DNA from: Paraburkholderia guartelaensis
Lineage (GTDB): Bacteria; Pseudomonadota; Gammaproteobacteria; Burkholderiales; Burkholderiaceae
Length of the DNA: 64,000 nt
Direction of reading: 5' to 3'
Assembly: GCF_004353905.1 (NCBI RefSeq)
Contig: NZ_SMOD01000010.1
Span: 186,001-250,000 of the forward strand
Position numbers and translations under genes: made by a program. The notes below the pieces were generated by a model. The model did not search any database, was not told where the DNA came from, and was given only the letters and a program-made list of their open reading frames with translations. Of the stretch, positions 42,957 through 53,165 are shown in pieces (position 1 is the first letter of the stretch; each line of letters starts with the position of its first letter).

Positions 42957-42981
42957 AGCGCGCCGGGGCGTCCGGCGCGCT
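42957..42981 (+). terminator. Hairpin at the end of the fap-like operon
   Basis: A perfect 10-base stem AGCGCGCCGG / CCGGCGCGCT with a 5-base loop, 20 bases after the EBP-2 stop codon. The T run is poor, so it may be an attenuator or a pause site. TAGAAT just downstream may be the -10 of folA. Confidence 0.5.
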
Positions 42982-43031
42982 CAGGTAGAATCGCTGCGAA
43001 CAGCTTACAAACTCGCACCTCTACCCTTTCG

Positions 43032-43529
43032 ATGACGACGCTCACCCTCATCGTCGCCCGCGCCCGCAACGGCGTGATCGGCCGCGACAACGCGCTGCCC
43101 TGGCGGCTCCCCGAAGACCTCGCGTTCTTCAAGCGCACCACCATGGGCGCGCCCATCATCATGGGCCGCAAAACGCACGAATCGATCGGCCGCGCCTTGC
43201 CGGGCCGCCGCAACATCGTCGTGACGCGCGACGCGGGCAAGCGCTTTCCCGGCTGCGACACCGCCACGAGCCTCGACGAGGCGCTCGCCCTCGCGGCACA
43301 GGATCAGGCGCCCACGGCGTTCCTGATCGGCGGCGCGCAACTCTATGGCGAAGGACTCGGGCTCGCGCATGAACTCGTGGTGACCGAAATCTCCGCGGAC
43401 TTCGAGGGCGACGCCACCTTTCCCGCGCCCGACCCCGACGTCTGGCAGGAAACGTCGCGCGAGACGCTGCACGCGAATGCGCCGAACGACTTCGATTTCG
43501 CGTTCGTGCGATACGTGCGGCGGGATTGA
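43032..43529 (+). CDS. folA: Dihydrofolate reductase
   Basis: 165 residues, standard size. DHFR motifs include [22 protein letters not shown] (residues 13-34, containing the W-x-L-P-E-D loop) and [22 protein letters not shown] (NADPH site); IGGAQLY lies in the C-terminal half. It regenerates tetrahydrofolate used by ThyA. It follows the fap-like cluster on the plus strand, with a strong bidirectional terminator behind it. Confidence 0.95.
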   Translation: MTTLTLIVARARNGVIGRDNALPWRLPEDLAFFKRTTMGAPIIMGRKTHESIGRALPGRRNIVVTRDAGKRFPGCDTATSLDEALALAAQDQAPTAFLIGGAQLYGEGLGLAHELVVTEISADFEGDATFPAPDPDVWQETSRETLHANAPNDFDFAFVRYVRRD

Positions 43530-43562
43530 TCGACTGGGGCGCGGATCGCGGCATCCCAAAGC

Positions 43563-43591
43563 AAAACGGCACGCCAGGGCGTGCCGTTTTT
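43563..43591. terminator. Bidirectional terminator between folA and pmbA
   Basis: Arms AAAACGGCACGCC / GGCGTGCCGTTTTT enclose a short loop, between convergent genes. Confidence 0.88.
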
Positions 43592-43624
43592 CATTGAGCC
43601 TGCGGAAAAGGCGCTAAAAGCCGC

Positions 43625-44995
43625 TTACTGGCCCGCCACCGTCATCCGCTCGATCAGCACCGAGCCGGTCTGACGCGTGCCGCGCGCGAGCGTATCCGCG
43701 CCCACGGCGACGATGTGGTGGAACATCTCCTGCAGCGTGGAAGCCACCGTGATTTCCTCCACCGGATACTGGATTTTGCCGTTCTCGACCCAGAAGCCCG
43801 ACGCGCCGCGCGAATAGTCGCCCGTCACGAAGTTCACGCCCTGCCCCATCAGTTCGGTCAGCAACAGGCCCGTGCCGAGCTTTTTCAGCATCTCCTCGAA
43901 GTCGTCCTCGGGCTTCGTGAGCGAGCTCTGGAACTGCAGGTTGTGCGAGCCGCCGGCGTTGCCCGTGGTCTGCATGCCGAGCTTGCGCGCCGAATACGAC
44001 GACAGGAAATAGCCCTGCACGATGCCGTCCTTCACGACTTCGCGGCGCTGCGTGCGCACGCCCTCTTCGTCGAACGGCGCGCTGCCGGCCGCGCGCGGCA
44101 CATGCGGGTCCTCGACGATCTGGATGTGCGGCGCGAAGACCGGCTTGCCAAGGCTGTCGACGAGGAACGACGTCTTGCGATAGAGCGCGCCGCCGCTCAC
44201 GGCCTGCACGAACGCGCCGAGCAGGCCTGCGGCGAGCGGCGCCTCGAACAGCACCGGCACCTTGCGCGTGTCGAGGCTGCGCGCGTTCAGGCGCGAGAGC
44301 GCACGCTCGGCCGCATAGCGCCCGACGGATTCGGGGGAGGCCAGCTCGGCCGCGTTGCGCCGCGAGGTGTACCAGTCGTCGCGCTGCATGTTGCGGCCAA
44401 CGCCTGCGATAGGCGCACACGAAACGTAGTGGCGCGAGTACGGGTAGCCGTGCATGAAGCCGCCCGAGGTCGCGAGCACGAACTGGGAATGCTGTGCCGA
44501 CACGCTCGCGCCTTCGGAGTTCTTCACGCGCGGGTCGACGGCGAACGCCGCGTCTTCGGCGCGGCGCGCGATTTCCACGGCCTCGTCGGCGGACAGATTC
44601 CACGGGTGATAGAGGTCGAGGTCGCGCGGCGCGGTTTCGAGCAGATCGCGCTCGGCGAGGCCCGCGCAGTCGTCGTCGGCGGTGAAGCGCGCGATGTTGT
44701 ACGCGGCCGCCACCGTGTCCTTGAGCGCCTGCGGCGAAAAGTCCGAGGTGCTCGCGTTGCCGCGCTTGTTGCCGATATAGACGGTCACGCCGACCATCTT
44801 GTCGCGGTTGTGCTCGATCGTCTCGACCTCGCCGCGGCGCACCGAGACGGACAAGCCGTCGCCTTCGGAGATCTCGGTCGCGGCGTCGCTCGCGCCGAGC
44901 GCGTTGGCGTGCCGCAGGATGTCTGAGGCGATCTCCTTCAGCTCGTCCTGGGTGTGCGGGAAAAAGCGCTGCCGGGCTTCGATGTCTGCTGCCAT
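43625..44995 (-). CDS. pmbA: Metalloprotease PmbA (TldE)
   Basis: 456 residues from ATG 44995 ([12 protein letters not shown]). It is the TldE partner that, with TldD, degrades unstructured peptides and matures microcins. Visible family segments are [26 protein letters not shown] at the N terminus, [11 protein letters not shown], and [28 protein letters not shown] near the C terminus. TldD is not in the window. The ATG choice drops 48 upstream codons without family similarity. Confidence 0.93.
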   Translation of the reverse strand: MAADIEARQRFFPHTQDELKEIASDILRHANALGASDAATEISEGDGLSVSVRRGEVETIEHNRDKMVGVTVYIGNKRGNASTSDFSPQALKDTVAAAYNIARFTADDDCAGLAERDLLETAPRDLDLYHPWNLSADEAVEIARRAEDAAFAVDPRVKNSEGASVSAQHSQFVLATSGGFMHGYPYSRHYVSCAPIAGVGRNMQRDDWYTSRRNAAELASPESVGRYAAERALSRLNARSLDTRKVPVLFEAPLAAGLLGAFVQAVSGGALYRKTSFLVDSLGKPVFAPHIQIVEDPHVPRAAGSAPFDEEGVRTQRREVVKDGIVQGYFLSSYSARKLGMQTTGNAGGSHNLQFQSSLTKPEDDFEEMLKKLGTGLLLTELMGQGVNFVTGDYSRGASGFWVENGKIQYPVEEITVASTLQEMFHHIVAVGADTLARGTRQTGSVLIERMTVAGQ

Positions 44996-45234
44996 TGTCG
45001 TTACGGTCCGGTTCTGGGCCACGCGTTGCCGCGGCCCGCTGGTGTCGTGTTTCGCTGGTGTCGATTCAGGTGCTTCGGAACGCGCTGCGTTCGCAAAGCG
45101 CATCCCGCGATCATAGCAAGGTATGTGAACACGCATCACAGGCGCTTTCGTCGCCTGGCCGCCGACGCTGCCGGCACGGCCGTCCGCCGCCTTCCAGCCC
45201 GAGCCGCGCGCCCGCGCACGCTACAATACGCACC

Positions 45235-45849
45235 ATGAAACGCAAAACCCGCATTCAACCGATGAACGACGCTGTCGCCGAGCAGGACGACAACGGCTAC
45301 GATCGCCCGAGCAAATCGCAGCTCAAGCGCGACATGGAAGCGCTCCAGGAACTCGGCCAGGCCCTCGTGGATCTGCCTAAAGACGCGCTCAAGCGCATGC
45401 CGATGACCGAAGACCTCGCGGACGCCGTCCACGAGTGCCGCCGCATCACCGACCACGAAGGCAAGCGCCGCCAGCTCCAGTACGTGGGCCGCATGATGCG
45501 CGGCCTGACCGAAGCCGAAGTCGCCGCGCTGCGCACGAAGCTCGATGAGCACCGCGGCGTGAACAAGGCCGCCACGGCGCGCCTGCACTGGATCGAGCGC
45601 ACGCGCGACAAGCTGCTCGCCGACGACGCCGCGCTCACCGAATTCATCCGCCAGTATCCCGCCGCCGACCCGCAGGAAGGCCGCACGCTGATCCGTAACG
45701 CCCGCCGCGAGCAGGAGCAAAGCAAGCCGCCCAAGTCCTTCCGCGAGCTGTTCCAGTGGATCAAGGACGTGAGCGCCCAGGGCGCCGGCGAGAGCGAAGA
45801 CCACGAAGACGAGCGTGCCGACGAGGACCGCGAAGATGACGAAGCCTGA
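45235..45849 (+). CDS. darP: Dual-action ribosome maturation protein DarP (YjgA/DUF615)
   Basis: 204 residues, predicted helical, with [26 protein letters not shown], then [29 protein letters not shown] and the acidic C-terminal tail ([19 protein letters not shown]). E. coli YjgA binds late 50S precursors. The start ATG 45235 has no strong ribosome site. It overlaps mog by 14 bases. Confidence 0.93.
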   Translation: MKRKTRIQPMNDAVAEQDDNGYDRPSKSQLKRDMEALQELGQALVDLPKDALKRMPMTEDLADAVHECRRITDHEGKRRQLQYVGRMMRGLTEAEVAALRTKLDEHRGVNKAATARLHWIERTRDKLLADDAALTEFIRQYPAADPQEGRTLIRNARREQEQSKPPKSFRELFQWIKDVSAQGAGESEDHEDERADEDREDDEA

Positions 45850-46459
45850 ACGCAGCCATCCTGACGAACTCGTGATCGGCCTCGTGTCGGTCAGCGACCG
45901 CGCGACGAGCGGCGTCTACGAGGACAAGGGCATTCCGTCGCTGATGGAGTGGCTCGGCAGCGTGCTGAAAACGCCGTGGCGCGCCGAAACGCGCCTGATC
46001 CACGACGACGCGGCGACGATCTCCGCCACGCTCACGGCGCTCGTGGACGGCCTCGGCTGCGACCTCGTGTTGACGACGGGCGGCACCGGACCCGCGCGCC
46101 GCGATGTGACGCCCGAGGCGACGCTCGCGGTGGCGACGAAGGAAATGCCGGGCTTTGGCGAGCAGATGCGCCAGATCAGCCTGAATTTCGTGCCGACGGC
46201 CATTCTGTCGCGCCAGGTTGCCGTGATCCGCGAGAACGACGACCACGCGGCGCTCATCATCAACCTGCCGGGGCAGCCGAAGTCGATCAAGGAAACGCTG
46301 GAAGGCTTGCGCGACGATCAGGGCGCCGTGAAGGTGCCGGGTATTTTTGCTGCGGTGCCGTATTGCATCGACCTGATCGGCGGCCCGTACATCGAAACCG
46401 ATCCGAACGTCGTGACGGCGTTCCGGCCCAAGAACGCGCAGCGAGCGCCGCGCGCTTAA
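45836..46459 (+). CDS. mog: Molybdopterin adenylyltransferase (Mog)
   Basis: 207 residues. The MoCF/MogA domain has [16 protein letters not shown] (near 76-91) and a GDED-type end. It activates molybdopterin by adenylylation before MoeA inserts molybdate, linking it to the moaA/mobA/moeA cluster at 1-4 kb. The start ATG 45836 is inside the darP reading frame (14-base overlap), so the two are probably cotranscribed. Confidence 0.93.
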   Translation: MTKPERSHPDELVIGLVSVSDRATSGVYEDKGIPSLMEWLGSVLKTPWRAETRLIHDDAATISATLTALVDGLGCDLVLTTGGTGPARRDVTPEATLAVATKEMPGFGEQMRQISLNFVPTAILSRQVAVIRENDDHAALIINLPGQPKSIKETLEGLRDDQGAVKVPGIFAAVPYCIDLIGGPYIETDPNVVTAFRPKNAQRAPRA

Positions 46460-46506
46460 CACTCGAACTACAACGATCGCGCAGCTGCTGCGTGTCTCAA
46501 CAGCGC

Positions 46507-47136
46507 TCAGAGCGCCGGACCGGCCTCGCCCGCGGCCACGTCGGGCACGATGCCCGGCGCCGGAACGAGGAAATGCTCGCGGTAGTACTTGAGTTCGTCG
46601 ATCGACTCGTGGATATCGGCGAGTGCCGTGTGCATCGCGCGCTTCTGGAAACCCTTGTAGATGGTCGGCTGCCAGCGGCGGCACAGCTCCTTGAGCGTGC
46701 TCACGTCGAGATTGCGGTAGTGGAAGAAGCGCTCAAGCGTGGGCATCCAGCGCGCCATGAAGCGGCGGTCCTGGCAGATCGAGTTGCCGCACATCGGCGA
46801 CTTGCCCGGCGGCACGTATTGCGAAAGGAACGCCATGATCTGCTCGGTCGCGCTTTCTTCCGTGACGGTCGAGGCGCGCACGCGCTCGGTGAGGCCCGAG
46901 CGGCCGTGCGTGTTGCGGTTCCATTCGTCCATGCGGTCGAGCACCGACTCCGGCTGATGAATGGCCAGCACGGGGCCTTCCACGAGCTTGTCGAGCGTCG
47001 AGTTCGTCACCACCACAGCGATCTCGATGATGCGGTCGTTGTCGGGATCGAGTCCCGTCATTTCCATATCGAGCCAGATCAGGTTCATGTCGGTGCGCTC
47101 GATGAGCGGCGCGCCGGCAGCGGTAATGTCAGTCAT
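46507..47136 (-). CDS. orn: Oligoribonuclease
   Basis: 209 residues. A DEDDh 3'-5' exonuclease with D23-x-E25 ([10 protein letters not shown]) and later [15 protein letters not shown], plus [18 protein letters not shown] at the C terminus. It degrades nanoRNAs and the c-di-GMP product pGpG, so it also matters for c-di-GMP turnover. The start is ATG 47136. Upstream codons in the frame have no similarity. It is divergent from the M48 protease gene. Confidence 0.95.
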   Translation of the reverse strand: MTDITAAGAPLIERTDMNLIWLDMEMTGLDPDNDRIIEIAVVVTNSTLDKLVEGPVLAIHQPESVLDRMDEWNRNTHGRSGLTERVRASTVTEESATEQIMAFLSQYVPPGKSPMCGNSICQDRRFMARWMPTLERFFHYRNLDVSTLKELCRRWQPTIYKGFQKRAMHTALADIHESIDELKYYREHFLVPAPGIVPDVAAGEAGPAL

Positions 47137-47248
47137 GAAAGGCAACCCGGAGAGCGTTGGAGGCGCGGCGCGTGCGCAGCATCGACAGGATGCGATGCCC
47201 GGCCGGCGAGAACATATAATTGTCGCATAGATACCACGGACTTCCTGG

Positions 47249-48526
47249 ATGCCTAATCTGTCCCCCTCCCCTGCGCTGTACTTCAGCGTGCTCTTCGTCG
47301 TCGGCGTGCTTGCCATGGTCGCGACCAAGCTCTGGCTCGCATCGCGCCAGATCCGCTTCGTGGCCGCCCACCGCGGTGCGGTGCCCGCGCAGTTCACCGC
47401 CACCATCCCGCTCGCCGCGCACCAGCGTGCCGCCGACTACACGGTCGCGCGCACGCGCCTCGGCATGATCGAGATCGTGCTCGGCGCTGTGGTGCTGATC
47501 GCGCTCACGCTGCTCGGCGGCGTGCAGGCGCTGGACCTCGGCATCTCGGATGCGATCGGGCGCGATTATGTGGGCCAGATCGCGCTGATCGGCGCCGTGC
47601 TCGCCATTTCCGGCGTGGTCGAGCTGCCGCTCGACTACTACCGCCAATTCGTGGTCGAGGAACGCTTCGGCTTCAATCGCATGACGAAGCGCATCTTCAT
47701 CATGGACCGCATCAAGGGGCTCCTGATCGGCGCCGCGTTCGGCATTCCGCTTCTCTTCGTCGTGCTCTGGCTCATGAAGCAGGCAGGCAGCCTCTGGTGG
47801 CTCTGGACGTGGGCCGTATGGGTCGCCTTCCAGATGCTCGTGCTGGTGCTCTACCCCACCTTCATCGCGCCGCTCTTCAACAAGTTCGAACCACTGCGCG
47901 ATGAAGCGCTGCGCTCGCGTATCGAGGCGCTCATGCAGCGCTGCGGCTTCGCGGCCAAGGGCCTGTTCGTGATGGACGGCAGCCGCCGCTCCGCGCACGG
48001 CAACGCCTATTTCACGGGCTTTGGCGCGGCCAAGCGCATCGTGTTCTTCGATACGCTGCTCGCGCGCCTCTCCGGCAGCGAAATCGAGGCCGTGCTCGCG
48101 CACGAGCTGGGTCACTTCAAGCGCCGTCACGTGATCAAGCGCATGGTCGTCACGTTCGCGATCAGCCTCGCGCTGCTCGCCCTGCTCGGCTGGCTCTCGC
48201 AGCGCGTGTGGTTCTACGAGGGGCTCGGCGTGCGGCCGTCGCTGCTCGGCGGCAACGAAGGGCTCGCGCTCGTGCTGTTCTTCCTCGCCGTGCCCGTGTT
48301 CCTGTTCTTCGTCACGCCGCTTGGCAGCCTCTCCTCGCGCAAGCACGAGTTCGAAGCCGACGCCTTCGCCGCCACGCAAACCGACGCGCAGCATCTCGTC
48401 AACGCGCTCGTGAAGCTCTACGAGGACAACGCGTCGACGCTCACGCCCGACCCGCTCTATACCGCGTTCTACTACTCGCATCCGCCGGCTTCGCAGCGGA
48501 TCGACCGACTGCTCGCGCACGCATGA
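47249..48526 (+). CDS. M48-family membrane metalloprotease (CAAX-protease Ste24-like)
   Basis: 425 residues with six or more membrane segments. The zinc site H-E-L-G-H is at about residues 285-289 ([14 protein letters not shown]), and a second metal-binding motif [10 protein letters not shown] follows in the C-terminal part. An N-terminal M48 prodomain-like region (about 1-200) includes [12 protein letters not shown]. The role in bacteria is envelope protein quality control or processing. It overlaps rsgA by 4 bases. Confidence 0.92.
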   Translation: MPNLSPSPALYFSVLFVVGVLAMVATKLWLASRQIRFVAAHRGAVPAQFTATIPLAAHQRAADYTVARTRLGMIEIVLGAVVLIALTLLGGVQALDLGISDAIGRDYVGQIALIGAVLAISGVVELPLDYYRQFVVEERFGFNRMTKRIFIMDRIKGLLIGAAFGIPLLFVVLWLMKQAGSLWWLWTWAVWVAFQMLVLVLYPTFIAPLFNKFEPLRDEALRSRIEALMQRCGFAAKGLFVMDGSRRSAHGNAYFTGFGAAKRIVFFDTLLARLSGSEIEAVLAHELGHFKRRHVIKRMVVTFAISLALLALLGWLSQRVWFYEGLGVRPSLLGGNEGLALVLFFLAVPVFLFFVTPLGSLSSRKHEFEADAFAATQTDAQHLVNALVKLYEDNASTLTPDPLYTAFYYSHPPASQRIDRLLAHA

Positions 48527-49464
48527 ACCGGCGCGCAACCAAAGCCGCCGGCAACGCAAAAGCTGCAGGCGCCACGCTGCACGGCGTGGTGATCGCCGCC
48601 CACGGGCGCCACTATCTCGTCGCGCCCGACGGCGGCGGCGCGCACCTGCAATGCTTCCCGCGCGGCAAGAAGAGCGAGGTCGCGGTAGGCGACCGCGTCG
48701 AGTATCAGTCGACCTCCGCCGACCAGGGCGTGATCGTCGCGATCGGCGAGCGGCGCAACCTGCTCTATCGCTCCGACCAGTTCAAGTCGAAGCTCTTCGC
48801 GGCGAACCTCGACCAGTTGCTGATCGTCCTCGCCACGGAACCGCACTTCAGCGAGGATCTGCTCGGGCGCGCGCTCGTGGCCGCCGAGGCCAACGACCTC
48901 AAGCCGCTCATCGTGCTCAACAAGATCGACGTGGAGGCCGCGCTGCCGCTCGCGCGCCAGCGCCTCGAACGCTATCGTGCGCTGGGCTATACCGTGCTGG
49001 AGGTTTCGGTGAAGGGCCGCCCCGAGGAAGCACACGCGGTGCTGGCCGAGCATCTGCACGGCCATCAGACGATCCTGCTCGGCCAGTCGGGCATGGGCAA
49101 GTCGACGCTCGTGAACCTGCTGATTCCCGACGCCGAAGCGGCCACGCGCGAGATTTCGACGGCTCTGAACAGCGGCCGCCACACTACGACGTTCACGCGG
49201 CTCTACACGCTGCCCGAGGGCGGCGCTCTGATCGACTCGCCGGGCTTCCAGGAGTTCGGCCTCTATCACCTCACCGAAGGCAAGCTCGAGCGCGCGTTCC
49301 CCGAGTTCCGGCCGCTGCTCGCGCACTGCCGCTTCTACAACTGCCATCATCTGCACGAGCCGGGCTGCGCGATTCTGGAAGCCGTCGACGACGGCCGTAT
49401 CGCGCCCGAGCGCCAGGCGCTGTACGCGCAGCTCATACACGAGATCAGCCAGGTCGTGCGCTGA
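48523..49464 (+). CDS. rsgA: Ribosome small subunit-dependent GTPase RsgA
   Basis: 313 residues. An OB-fold at the N terminus (about 15-75) is followed by a circularly permuted GTPase: the G4 motif NKID comes first, then P-loop [12 protein letters not shown] (about 187-198), and [10 protein letters not shown]. The zinc-binding C terminus has [16 protein letters not shown]. It releases late 30S assembly factors. It is translationally coupled to the M48 gene. Confidence 0.95.
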   Translation: MNRRATKAAGNAKAAGATLHGVVIAAHGRHYLVAPDGGGAHLQCFPRGKKSEVAVGDRVEYQSTSADQGVIVAIGERRNLLYRSDQFKSKLFAANLDQLLIVLATEPHFSEDLLGRALVAAEANDLKPLIVLNKIDVEAALPLARQRLERYRALGYTVLEVSVKGRPEEAHAVLAEHLHGHQTILLGQSGMGKSTLVNLLIPDAEAATREISTALNSGRHTTTFTRLYTLPEGGALIDSPGFQEFGLYHLTEGKLERAFPEFRPLLAHCRFYNCHHLHEPGCAILEAVDDGRIAPERQALYAQLIHEISQVVR

Positions 49465-49487
49465 CGCGCCGCCTGCCCCCAACGCCT

Positions 49488-49811
49488 ATGCTCAAGCTCG
49501 TGCGCGCGCCGAATCTGCTGATCGCCCAGCACTGGATGAACATCCTGGCGACGGCGGGCGTGCCCTGCGAGCTGCACAACCGCTACCTGAGCGGCGCGAT
49601 GGGCGAGATTCCAGCCGAGCAGTGCGCACCCGAACTGTGGCTCGTGGACGAACGCGACGAGAAGCTCGCCCGGCGTCTGATCGACGAAGCCGTGAACGGG
49701 CCGCCGCCGGGCTCGCCCACGTGGCGCTGCGCGCGCTGCGGCGAGGTGCTCGAAGCGCAGTTCACCGTGTGCTGGAATTGCGGACGCGATCGCGACGTGC
49801 GCGACGAGTGA
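49488..49811 (+). CDS. DUF2007 protein with a C-terminal zinc ribbon
   Basis: 107 residues. An N-terminal alpha/beta DUF2007 domain (LVRAPNLLIAQHWMNILATAGVPCELHN) is followed by a zinc ribbon C-A-R-C...C-W-N-C near the end. It is 23 bases downstream of rsgA and probably cotranscribed. The function is unknown; PII-like 'signal transducing' annotations are common but unproven. Confidence 0.88.
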   Translation: MLKLVRAPNLLIAQHWMNILATAGVPCELHNRYLSGAMGEIPAEQCAPELWLVDERDEKLARRLIDEAVNGPPPGSPTWRCARCGEVLEAQFTVCWNCGRDRDVRDE

Positions 49812-49832
49812 CGTCAGATGCTGACCCAAACG

Positions 49833-49860
49833 AAAATGGGCCGCTGGAAGCGGCCCATTT
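49833..49860. terminator. Bidirectional terminator after the DUF2007 gene
   Basis: Arms AAAATGGGCCGCT / AGCGGCCCATTT with a short GGA loop separate convergent genes. Confidence 0.85.
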
Positions 49861-49887
49861 GCATTTCTGCGATTCAGCGTCGGGCGC

Positions 49888-50826
49888 TCAGAGCCAGACG
49901 GCGATCGTCAGCATGAGCAGCAGGATCATCCACAGGATCACGGCGCGCCACACGAGGCCCACGGCCGATTGCAGCGTGCGCGGCGTGCAGTCGTCGCCCA
50001 CCGTGTACGGACCGCCCTCGCCCGGCTGCGCGAGCACATCGACGCTGGACTGCTCGGCGAGCGGGCCCGACAGGCGCGCGCCCAGCGCGCCGCTGCCGGT
50101 GGCGAGCAGCACGCCTTCGTTGGTGTCGGGCCACTGGTTCGTGTGGTTGCGCCAGGCGTAGATCGCGTCCTCGAAGTTGCCGACGATCGCAAAGCCCAGC
50201 GACGTGAGCCGCGCCGGCACCCAGTCGATCACGAAGAACACATGCTGCGCGAAGTTCGAGAACGCCTCGGTGCGGTCCTCGGCCGGACGCGCCCATTCGC
50301 GCGCGAGGTATTCGGCGATGCGGTACAGCACGGCGCCCGCGGGTCCGATCGGCACGAGAAACCAGAAGAACACGCCGAACACGTGCCGGTGCGAAGCGAT
50401 CACCGCGTGAATGAGCGTGTGGCGCACGATCTCGCTCACAGGCATGTCCACGGCGTCGATGCCGGTCCATTCGTGGAGGATTTCACGCGCGCGCGGCACG
50501 TCGTCGTTGTTCAGCGCGAGATGGATGTCGGTGAAATAGTGGCTGAACTGGCGAAAGCCGAGCGTGAAGTACACGACCACCACGTTCCACAGGAACGCGA
50601 GCACGAAGCTGATGTGGTACAGCACGTAGTAGACGAGCGCCGTGGCGAGCGTCCACGGCAACACGACCACGAGCCACGCGATGAGCCCATGCTTCTGCTT
50701 GCCGGCGTCGAAGCCGTGAGCGGCCCACTCCGCATTGAGGCGCACGAGCGCCATGACCGGATTATTGGGCGACAGCGCCCGCACCTGTTCGATGACGAGA
50801 GCCAGCAATACGGAAAAGAAGGTCAT
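49888..50826 (-). CDS. CobD/CbiB-family (AmpE-like) membrane protein
   Basis: 312 residues with five or so membrane segments. N-terminal MTFFSVLLALVIEQVRALSPNNPVMALVRL, then EILHEWTGIDAVDMPVSEIVRHTLIHAVIASHRHVFGVFFWFLVPIGPAGAVLYRI, match the CobD/CbiB-AmpE superfamily core. No other cobalamin genes are near, so the housekeeping AmpE-like branch is as likely as adenosylcobinamide-phosphate synthesis. Confidence 0.82.
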   Translation of the reverse strand: MTFFSVLLALVIEQVRALSPNNPVMALVRLNAEWAAHGFDAGKQKHGLIAWLVVVLPWTLATALVYYVLYHISFVLAFLWNVVVVYFTLGFRQFSHYFTDIHLALNNDDVPRAREILHEWTGIDAVDMPVSEIVRHTLIHAVIASHRHVFGVFFWFLVPIGPAGAVLYRIAEYLAREWARPAEDRTEAFSNFAQHVFFVIDWVPARLTSLGFAIVGNFEDAIYAWRNHTNQWPDTNEGVLLATGSGALGARLSGPLAEQSSVDVLAQPGEGGPYTVGDDCTPRTLQSAVGLVWRAVILWMILLLMLTIAVWL

Positions 50827-50976
50827 GCGACGCGCCGTGCAGATCGAGTTGCGAAAGGGGTTTTATGAAAGTGTTGCAACGATATCACAGGGCCAGATGT
50901 GCCTGACCATCGCCGGCAATTCGGGCGGCAAACTCGCAACAGTGCGCGGCGGCGCTTGCACGCGCCGCCAGACGTG

Positions 50977-51699
50977 TTACGCGAGCAGGAAACGGTAGAA
51001 GTTGCGCAGCATACCGGCCGTCGCCCCCCAGATGAAATGCGAGGAGCCGACGCCGGAAGCGATGACGGGTTCGGGCACGTCGAGGTCCGGCGAATTGCGG
51101 TCCGGATACGGCATCGCATAAAAGCGCCGCTCGCCGCCCTCCCAGCGGAACACGCGCACCTGGTGATGCACCGGGTTCATGAGAAAGCTGAGCGGCACCT
51201 CGAAGATGCTCGCCACTTCGAGCGAGTCCGCGGCGAGACTGAACGGCTCGTGCACGAGACCGACCACGGGCGTGACTCTAAAGCCGGTGCCAGTGAGGTA
51301 ATCGGGCAACGCGCCGAGCACCTCGACACGCCCGGGGTCGAGGTTCACTTCCTCGTGCGCCTCGCGCAGCGCGGCGGCGATCGGCGTGGGGTCGGAAGGT
51401 TCGCGGCTGCCGCCGGGAAAGCTCACCTGGCCCGCGTGATTGCTGAGGTTGTCGGCGCGCTGCGTGAGCAGCACGGTCAAGCCGCCCGGGCGCATGGCGA
51501 TGGGCATGAGCACGGCGGCTTCACGCGGATCGCGCATCTCGGCCAGACGGGCTTCCTGCGGTTCGGGGTCCCACGGCAGGCGCTGCTCGAAGCGCGTGCG
51601 CAAGCCGGCGGCGGTCAGACGTTCCGCGGCGACTTGCGGAAGGCTTGCGCCCGTCGATTCGATCGGCAGGCTTTCGGGTTCAAATACTGGGCGGATCAA
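50977..51699 (-). CDS. NUDIX hydrolase, CoA pyrophosphatase type (NudL-like)
   Basis: 240 residues. The Nudix box G-x5-E-x7-R-E-x2-E-E-x-G-U appears here in the form GGSREPSDPTPIAAALREAHEEVNL, with LTQRADNLSNHAGQVSFPGG before it, which is the CoA-pyrophosphatase subgroup pattern. The C terminus has SHFIWGATAGMLRNFY. It hydrolyses CoA or acyl-CoA to phosphopantetheine and 3',5'-ADP. Its spacing from the rplS terminator suggests its own unit. Confidence 0.9.
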   Translation of the reverse strand: MIRPVFEPESLPIESTGASLPQVAAERLTAAGLRTRFEQRLPWDPEPQEARLAEMRDPREAAVLMPIAMRPGGLTVLLTQRADNLSNHAGQVSFPGGSREPSDPTPIAAALREAHEEVNLDPGRVEVLGALPDYLTGTGFRVTPVVGLVHEPFSLAADSLEVASIFEVPLSFLMNPVHHQVRVFRWEGGERRFYAMPYPDRNSPDLDVPEPVIASGVGSSHFIWGATAGMLRNFYRFLLA

Positions 51700-51747
51700 C
51701 GGGCGTCTCGGATTACACGTACACGAGATTATTTTGCGGCCAAAAAG

Positions 51748-51775
51748 AAAAAAGCACCCCGGAGGGTGCTTTTTC
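51748..51775 (-). terminator. Terminator of the rpsP-rimM-trmD-rplS operon
   Basis: On the minus strand the stem AAAAGCACCC / GGGTGCTTTT with a CGGA-type loop is followed by T residues. Confidence 0.88.
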
Positions 51776-51784
51776 TTACAGCTT

Positions 51785-52180
51785 TTACGCCTGGTCGGCC
51801 GGAGCAGCTGCGCGGTCTTTCGACACCAGCTTTTCCTTGATACGTGCCTTCTTGCCCGACAGGTTGCGCAGGTAGTACAGCTTCGCGCGACGAACGTCGC
51901 CGCGGCGCTTCACCACGATGCTGGCCAGCAGCGGCGAGTACGTCTGGAACGTACGCTCGACGCCTTCGCCCGACGAGATCTTGCGCACGATGAACGACGA
52001 GTTCAGGCCGCGGTTACGCTTCGCGATCACGACGCCTTCGTATGCCTGAACGCGCTTGCGGTTACCTTCAACCACGTTCACGTTGACGATCACCGTATCG
52101 CCGGGGGCGAATTCGGGGATGGTCTTCTCGCCCAGCACGCGCTGGATTTCTTCCTGCTCGAGTTTTTCAATCAGATTCAT
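51785..52180 (-). CDS. rplS: 50S ribosomal protein L19
   Basis: 131 residues from ATG 52180 ([12 protein letters not shown]), with [33 protein letters not shown] and [23 protein letters not shown]. It sits at the 30S-50S interface. Last gene of the rpsP operon, 150 bases after trmD. Confidence 0.97.
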   Translation of the reverse strand: MNLIEKLEQEEIQRVLGEKTIPEFAPGDTVIVNVNVVEGNRKRVQAYEGVVIAKRNRGLNSSFIVRKISSGEGVERTFQTYSPLLASIVVKRRGDVRRAKLYYLRNLSGKKARIKEKLVSKDRAAAPADQA

Positions 52181-52330
52181 GGATTGACTCCGTATGCCAT
52201 CTTGTCGGCGTTCGTACCTGTGCAGGGTTGGCTGCACTACGGCCCCGATAGAGGATGGATTCACAACTGGCGCCGTTCACGCATGAAGCGGCACCGCCTT
52301 TTGCGCCCCTTGTCGCGCACGCCCGAAGCC

Positions 52331-53098
52331 TTACGCTTCGTTCGAGCCCTTCGCGAGACTAGCGAGCCACGCCTCGTCGGCCCGGCTCAACATCTTGTTC
52401 TTTCTGGCCCGCGCGATCAGATCGGGCCGCTTGTTCCACGTGTTGCGCAACGCCTCGCGGCGACGCCATTGCTCGATTTCCGCATGATGGCCGCCAAGCA
52501 GCACATCGGGCACGCGCACGCCGTCGTATTCCTCGGGGCGCGTGTAATGCGGGCAGTCGAGCAAACCGTCGACGAAGCTGTCCTGCACCGCCGAAAGCGC
52601 ATCGCCAAGCACGCCCGGCAGATTGCGCACCACGGCGTCCATCAAGGCCATCGCGGGCAATTCGCCCCCCGAGAGCACGAAGTCGCCGAGGCTCACTTCT
52701 TCGTCCACGCAGCGGTCGACGAGACGCTGGTCGATCGCTTCATAGCGGCCGCACAACATCACGAGACCCGGCTCCTGCGCGAACTGCATGACGCGTTCGT
52801 GCGTGAGCGGCTTGCCTTGCGGCGACATCAGCAGCACCCGCGGAGCGCTCACGCCGGCTTGCGCCTGCGCGGCCTTCGCCGCGTCGATCGCCGCTTCGAG
52901 CGGCTTGGCCAGCATGACCATGCCGGGGCCGCCGCCGTAAGGGCGGTCGTCGATCGTACGGTAGTTGTCGGTCGTGAAATCACGCGGATTCCACGTGCGC
53001 AACGTGTAACGCTGCTGCTTCGCCGCCCGGCTGGTAATGCCCCAGTCGGTCAGCGCGCGGAACATCTCGGGAAAGAGCGTGACGACATCGAACTGCAT
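52331..53098 (-). CDS. trmD: tRNA (guanine37-N1)-methyltransferase TrmD
   Basis: 255 residues. SPOUT-fold knot motifs are [52 protein letters not shown], and a helical C-terminal tRNA-binding domain. It methylates G37 next to the anticodon to prevent frameshifting. In the operon with rimM upstream and rplS downstream. Confidence 0.97.
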   Translation of the reverse strand: MQFDVVTLFPEMFRALTDWGITSRAAKQQRYTLRTWNPRDFTTDNYRTIDDRPYGGGPGMVMLAKPLEAAIDAAKAAQAQAGVSAPRVLLMSPQGKPLTHERVMQFAQEPGLVMLCGRYEAIDQRLVDRCVDEEVSLGDFVLSGGELPAMALMDAVVRNLPGVLGDALSAVQDSFVDGLLDCPHYTRPEEYDGVRVPDVLLGGHHAEIEQWRRREALRNTWNKRPDLIARARKNKMLSRADEAWLASLAKGSNEA

Positions 53099-53165
53099 CG
53101 CTCTCTCCGTTCAGCGAAATTGAATCAAGGCGCGCGGCGAGGTTGCCACAGCGTTGCCGCGGTGC

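Noticed and set aside
42957..42981. GC-rich hairpin as a CRISPR-like repeat
   Set aside because: It is a single inverted repeat. No repeated units with spacers are seen anywhere in the window.
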